This document shows, piece after piece, positions 61,923-64,000 of a stretch of 64,000 bases of DNA (its first letter is position 1; the number at the start of each line of letters is the position of its first letter). Made by a program: the position numbers and the translations under genes. The notes below the pieces were generated by a model, which was given only the letters and a program-made list of their open reading frames with translations, was not told where the DNA came from and ran no database searches. This DNA is from Streptomyces sp. NBC_01571 (GTDB taxonomy: Bacteria; Actinomycetota; Actinomycetes; Streptomycetales; Streptomycetaceae), in NCBI RefSeq assembly GCF_026339875.1, contig NZ_JAPEPZ010000001.1:9594019-9658018 (forward strand), given 5' to 3'.

Positions 61923-61997
61923 CGGGTCGTAGCTCAAGTTGTGGAGCACGGCAAAAGTTTTGCCGAGGAGCCGGTTCAATTCCGGCCGACCCGACCA
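61923..61997 (+). tRNA. tRNA-like gene: Pro-type acceptor, encoded CCA, noncanonical anticodon loop
   Basis: A full cloverleaf can be drawn. Acceptor 61923-61929 CGGGTCG pairs 7/7 with 61987-61993 CGACCCG. TA at positions 8-9. D stem GCTC/GAGC (61932-61935, 61944-61947) with an 8-base loop. Anticodon stem CGGCA/TGCCG (61949-61953, 61961-61965). T arm GCCGG-TTCAATT-CCGGC (61970-61986), a canonical T loop. Discriminator A (61994) and encoded CCA (61995-61997). C1-G72 with A73 is the ProRS recognition pattern of bacterial tRNA-Pro. The anticodon loop AAAGTTT lacks U33; the formal anticodon AGT (61956-61958) is not a Pro one, and extra A-T pairs could close the loop to three bases. It may not act in decoding. 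Confidence 0.75.
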
Positions 61998-62000
61998 GAT

Positions 62001-62030
62001 TTGACAGTGCAACAGCAGGACAGGCGACAT
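62001..62030 (+). promoter_or_regulatory. possible promoter of the MurG-like gene
   Basis: TTGACA (62001-62006) lies 3 bases after the encoded CCA of the tRNA-like gene, with CGACAT 18 bases further on. The -35 box is perfect, the -10 weak. It could drive the glycosyltransferase gene starting at 62112 independently of the tRNA-like RNA. Confidence 0.4.
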
Positions 62031-62111
62031 GACGCCAGGCATCGTCCGAGATGTCTCCTGGCAGGCCAGCCCTCGAAACGGAACCCGAACAAACGAACCG
62101 GTACGGTGTAT

Positions 62112-63215
62112 ATGAAAATCGGGATCACCGGCGGCGGCAGCGCCGGACACGTCGTCCCCGCCCTCGCAGTAGCAGCCCAACTGCAGGCGCGCGATGCACG
62201 TGAAATCGTCTTCTTCGGCCGTGCCGGAAGTATCGAGCACGAATACGCGGGAAAAGCAAACATCCCCTTCCGTCCGGTCCCCTCGGCGGGCCTGAAACGC
62301 TACGGCTCATGGAGCAACCTACGCATGCCCTTCACCGTGCTACGCGGCATCGGCGCCGCATGGAAAGCCATGCGCAGAGAACGCCCCGATGCCGTCTTCA
62401 GCAAGGGCGGCTACGTCACCGTCCCCGTCGGCATCGCCGCCTGGCTGTGCCGGATCCCCCTCGTGATCCACGAATCCGACCACTCCCTGGGCCTGGCGAA
62501 CACGATCCTCGCCCGCATGGCCGCCCGGGTCTGCCTGACCACGCCCGCATCCGACACCCCGGGCTGGCTCAGCCAGAAAACCGTCGTCACCGGACTGCCC
62601 CTGCGCCACGACCTCGCCTCCGGCGATCCGGACCGGCTGCGCCGCCGCCTGCGCCTGAGCCCGCACCTGCCGGTCCTGCTGGTCTTCTGCGGCAGCCAGG
62701 GCTCCACCCGCATCAACGACGCGGTACGCAGCCAACTGCCGAAGCTGTGCGCCGAATTCTCGGTCATCCACCTCTGCGGCACAGGAAACCTGGACGCCTC
62801 ACTCGACGGCATCGACAACTACCGGCAACTGGAGTACCTGCACGAGGACATGGCCGACGCGCTCTGGCTCGCTGACCTCGTCATCGGCCGCGCCGGCGCA
62901 ACGACCCTGGCCGAACTCGAAGCCCTCGGCAAACCGGCCGTCCTCATCCCCCTGCCCGCGACCGTAAGCCGCGGCGACCAGGTCGACAACGCCCAGGCCT
63001 ACGCCCGCCGCCATCCCGGCCGGTGCCTGGTCATCGCCGACGACGACACACTGACAGGCGGTGTCGCGCTGACGGAGGCCTGCCGGCGTCTGGCCGACAT
63101 CGGCCAGACGCAGCAGCCCGACCCCACAGACATCCACCGGGCCGCCGGCCTCGTCGCGGCAGAAACCCTGACCGCAGCTGCGGCTGGGCCCTGGGGCAGG
63201 CGCCAGGGGCGGTAG
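62112..63215 (+). CDS. MurG-like glycosyltransferase
   Basis: 367 residues starting MKIGITGGGSAGHVVPALAVAAQLQ. The MurG fold is clear: the first glycine loop GGGSAGHVVPAL, KGGYVTVPVGIAA, HESDHSLGLANTILA, VVTGLPLRHDL, the second loop VFCGSQGSTRINDAV and the nucleotide-binding GRAGATTLAELEALGKPAVLIPLPATVSRGDQVDNAQAY. MurG transfers GlcNAc from UDP-GlcNAc to lipid I at the inner membrane. The lipid-binding loop differs in detail (GSAGH instead of GTGGH), and no other mur or fts gene is near, so this is a paralogue with a probably different acceptor. The earlier frame start at 61914 would cross the tRNA-like gene and is rejected. No strong RBS is visible. Confidence 0.88.
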   Translation: MKIGITGGGSAGHVVPALAVAAQLQARDAREIVFFGRAGSIEHEYAGKANIPFRPVPSAGLKRYGSWSNLRMPFTVLRGIGAAWKAMRRERPDAVFSKGGYVTVPVGIAAWLCRIPLVIHESDHSLGLANTILARMAARVCLTTPASDTPGWLSQKTVVTGLPLRHDLASGDPDRLRRRLRLSPHLPVLLVFCGSQGSTRINDAVRSQLPKLCAEFSVIHLCGTGNLDASLDGIDNYRQLEYLHEDMADALWLADLVIGRAGATTLAELEALGKPAVLIPLPATVSRGDQVDNAQAYARRHPGRCLVIADDDTLTGGVALTEACRRLADIGQTQQPDPTDIHRAAGLVAAETLTAAAAGPWGRRQGR

Positions 63216-63221
63216 CGCGGC

Positions 63222-63611
63222 TCAGCCGTCGTGGTGCCCGTAGGCCGCCAGGATCTCCTGCTCGTTCTCACCGCGGTGGCAGACGTGCCAGTGCATGTGC
63301 TTCGACTCCTGGTACAGGCCCTCGTTCGTGGTGATCGAGGCGGCACCATGCTCGGCCCGTACTTTCCCCGCGACCTCCCGCACGACCTCCATCACCTCCA
63401 GCAGAAGATCCGCGTTGTCGTCACCGAGATCCACCAGCGACGGAACGTGCTCCTTCGGCACCACCACGATGTGCACCGGATACGCCGGCCGAGTGTGGTG
63501 AAACGCCAACACTCGGTCCGTCTCGGTGACGACGTCGATGTCCGCCAAACCAGGAATGGCCTGGTGGCAGTAGAAATCCGAGAGCGCGGTGGGCGCGGCA
63601 GCAGAAGTCAC
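63222..63611 (-). CDS. HIT-family (histidine triad) protein
   Basis: 129 residues from GTG 63611. DFYCHQAIPGLADIDVVTETDRVLAFHHTRPAYPVHIVVVPKEHVPSLVDL is the HIT N-terminal part, and SKHMHWHVCHRG carries the triad H-x-H-x-H. HINT-type members hydrolyse nucleotide phosphoramidates and aminoacyl-AMP (family knowledge). Its stop lies 6 bases from the MurG-like stop, convergent. Next to a synthetase-like gene and a tRNA-like gene, cleavage of an aminoacyl-adenylate or of a nucleotide-linked product is a reasonable guess but not shown. Confidence 0.88.
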   Translation of the reverse strand: MTSAAAPTALSDFYCHQAIPGLADIDVVTETDRVLAFHHTRPAYPVHIVVVPKEHVPSLVDLGDDNADLLLEVMEVVREVAGKVRAEHGAASITTNEGLYQESKHMHWHVCHRGENEQEILAAYGHHDG

Positions 63612-63941
63612 AGTCAGTCACTTTCCGTCTCGCGTGGTGATGAAGCCCGCAAGACTACCGGCTGCCCCTGCAGCCACAGCTCTGGCCAAGACCAGCACAA
63701 CACGCCAGCGACACAGAAGATCGGGTCCCCCTCGCGCCCGTTTTTGCTGGCAGCGCCGCACTGTCCAGCCAGATCAGAGACCCCCTGGAGAGTGAATAAC
63801 CGAGAAGTCCGCCTTCACCTTCCAGTGAGACTCTGACCGGGCAGCACGAGCCGATATCCACTTCCGGCAATGGCGTTCCTTTTCCGCCAGGTGGCGAGAT
63901 AGGGTCAAATTCAATGAAGATCTTGTACGGAGGTGCTCGGG
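63612..63941. other. intergenic region before the last gene
   Basis: About 330 bases, less GC-rich than average near 63890-63930 (TCAAATTCAATGAAGATC). It should hold the promoters of the divergently transcribed HIT gene and the next gene. I see no further gene. Confidence 0.4.
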
Positions 63942-64000
63942 ATGGAGAACGCTGCGCCCGCACGACGCGGCCGTCCCCCAGGCACGCGGAACAGAAGCTG
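63942..64000 (+). CDS. start of an unknown gene, AT-hook-like N terminus
   Basis: ATG 63942 with GGAGG 8 bases upstream begins MENAAPARRGRPPGTRNRS and runs off the right edge. RRGRPPGT is an AT-hook-like DNA-binding tail, often seen at the start of streptomycete regulators such as TetR-type proteins. Too little is present to assign a family. Confidence 0.5.
   Translation, partial: MENAAPARRGRPPGTRNRS

Noticed and set aside
61923..61997. tRNA-like gene as an attachment site of an integrative element
   Set aside because: No integrase, excisionase or second copy of the tRNA 3' end is visible in the window; it remains possible outside it.
61914..62111. Upstream extension of the MurG-like reading frame
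   Set aside because: It would translate through the tRNA-like gene and a promoter-like box; the glycine-loop start MKIGITGGGSAG at 62112 matches the family.

Overview
The window looks like chromosome from a Streptomyces or close relative. GC content and third-position GC are very high, GTG starts are common, and many families are actinobacterial (DUF6296, DUF6629, DUF5959, DUF4032, SpoIIE-type PP2C phosphatases, SlpD-type tripeptidyl aminopeptidase, two-domain VOC proteins). It reads as accessory chromosome: intact metabolic and regulatory genes alternate with decayed genes, IS fragments and a group II intron relic.

Layout. 0-2.8 kb: a DinB-family gene running off the left edge, then a frameshifted alpha/beta hydrolase, a broken SDR and a cupin fragment cut by an IS5 remnant. 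2.8-8.4 kb: a translationally coupled signalling operon on the minus strand (receiver + flavin oxidoreductase, cNMP-type sensor domain + histidine kinase, UBP zinc finger), a DUF4032 kinase-like gene and a truncated amidohydrolase. 8.4-10.1 kb: decayed small genes. 10.1-22.3 kb: N-formylglutamate amidohydrolase, a cyclic-nucleotide-binding protein, a large sensor PP2C phosphatase, DUF6296, a VOC protein, DUF4177, a class V aminotransferase, an ABCG-like half transporter, a TPR protein and DUF6629.

22.4-29.3 kb: a complete galactoside system. Two permeases, a solute-binding lipoprotein and a GH42 beta-galactosidase form one minus-strand operon, diverging from a LacI-family regulator. The divergent promoter region holds two near-identical palindromic operators. 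29.5-37 kb: an IS graveyard (ISAs1, IS1380, IS5, IS3, IS701 pieces and a group II intron relic). It contains a well-bounded 1.45-kb IS5-type element, with 20-bp inverted repeats and a TTA target duplication, that carries a DUF5959 gene as passenger. A secreted protein with M15-peptidase-like metal motifs lies just before it.

37.5-58 kb: a secreted tripeptidyl aminopeptidase, a Tat-exported GH106-like rhamnosidase, a two-component system, PsiE, a GAF-PP2C phosphatase, RNase J, a lipoprotein and a large secreted beta-propeller protein, separated by degenerate stretches. 57.4-59.2 kb: an AraC regulator diverging from an alpha/beta hydrolase.

59.3-63.6 kb is the most unusual part. A minus-strand run of small unrecognised genes diverges from a gene encoding only the C-terminal half of a prolyl-tRNA synthetase. 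Next comes a stand-alone tRNA-like gene with its own promoter-like boxes, a perfect 7-bp acceptor stem with the C1-G72/A73 signature of tRNA-Pro, an encoded CCA end and an abnormal anticodon loop without U33. It is followed by a MurG-like glycosyltransferase and a convergent HIT-family protein. Together these suggest a non-translational, tRNA-dependent pathway. That is inference; the parts are visible in the sequence.
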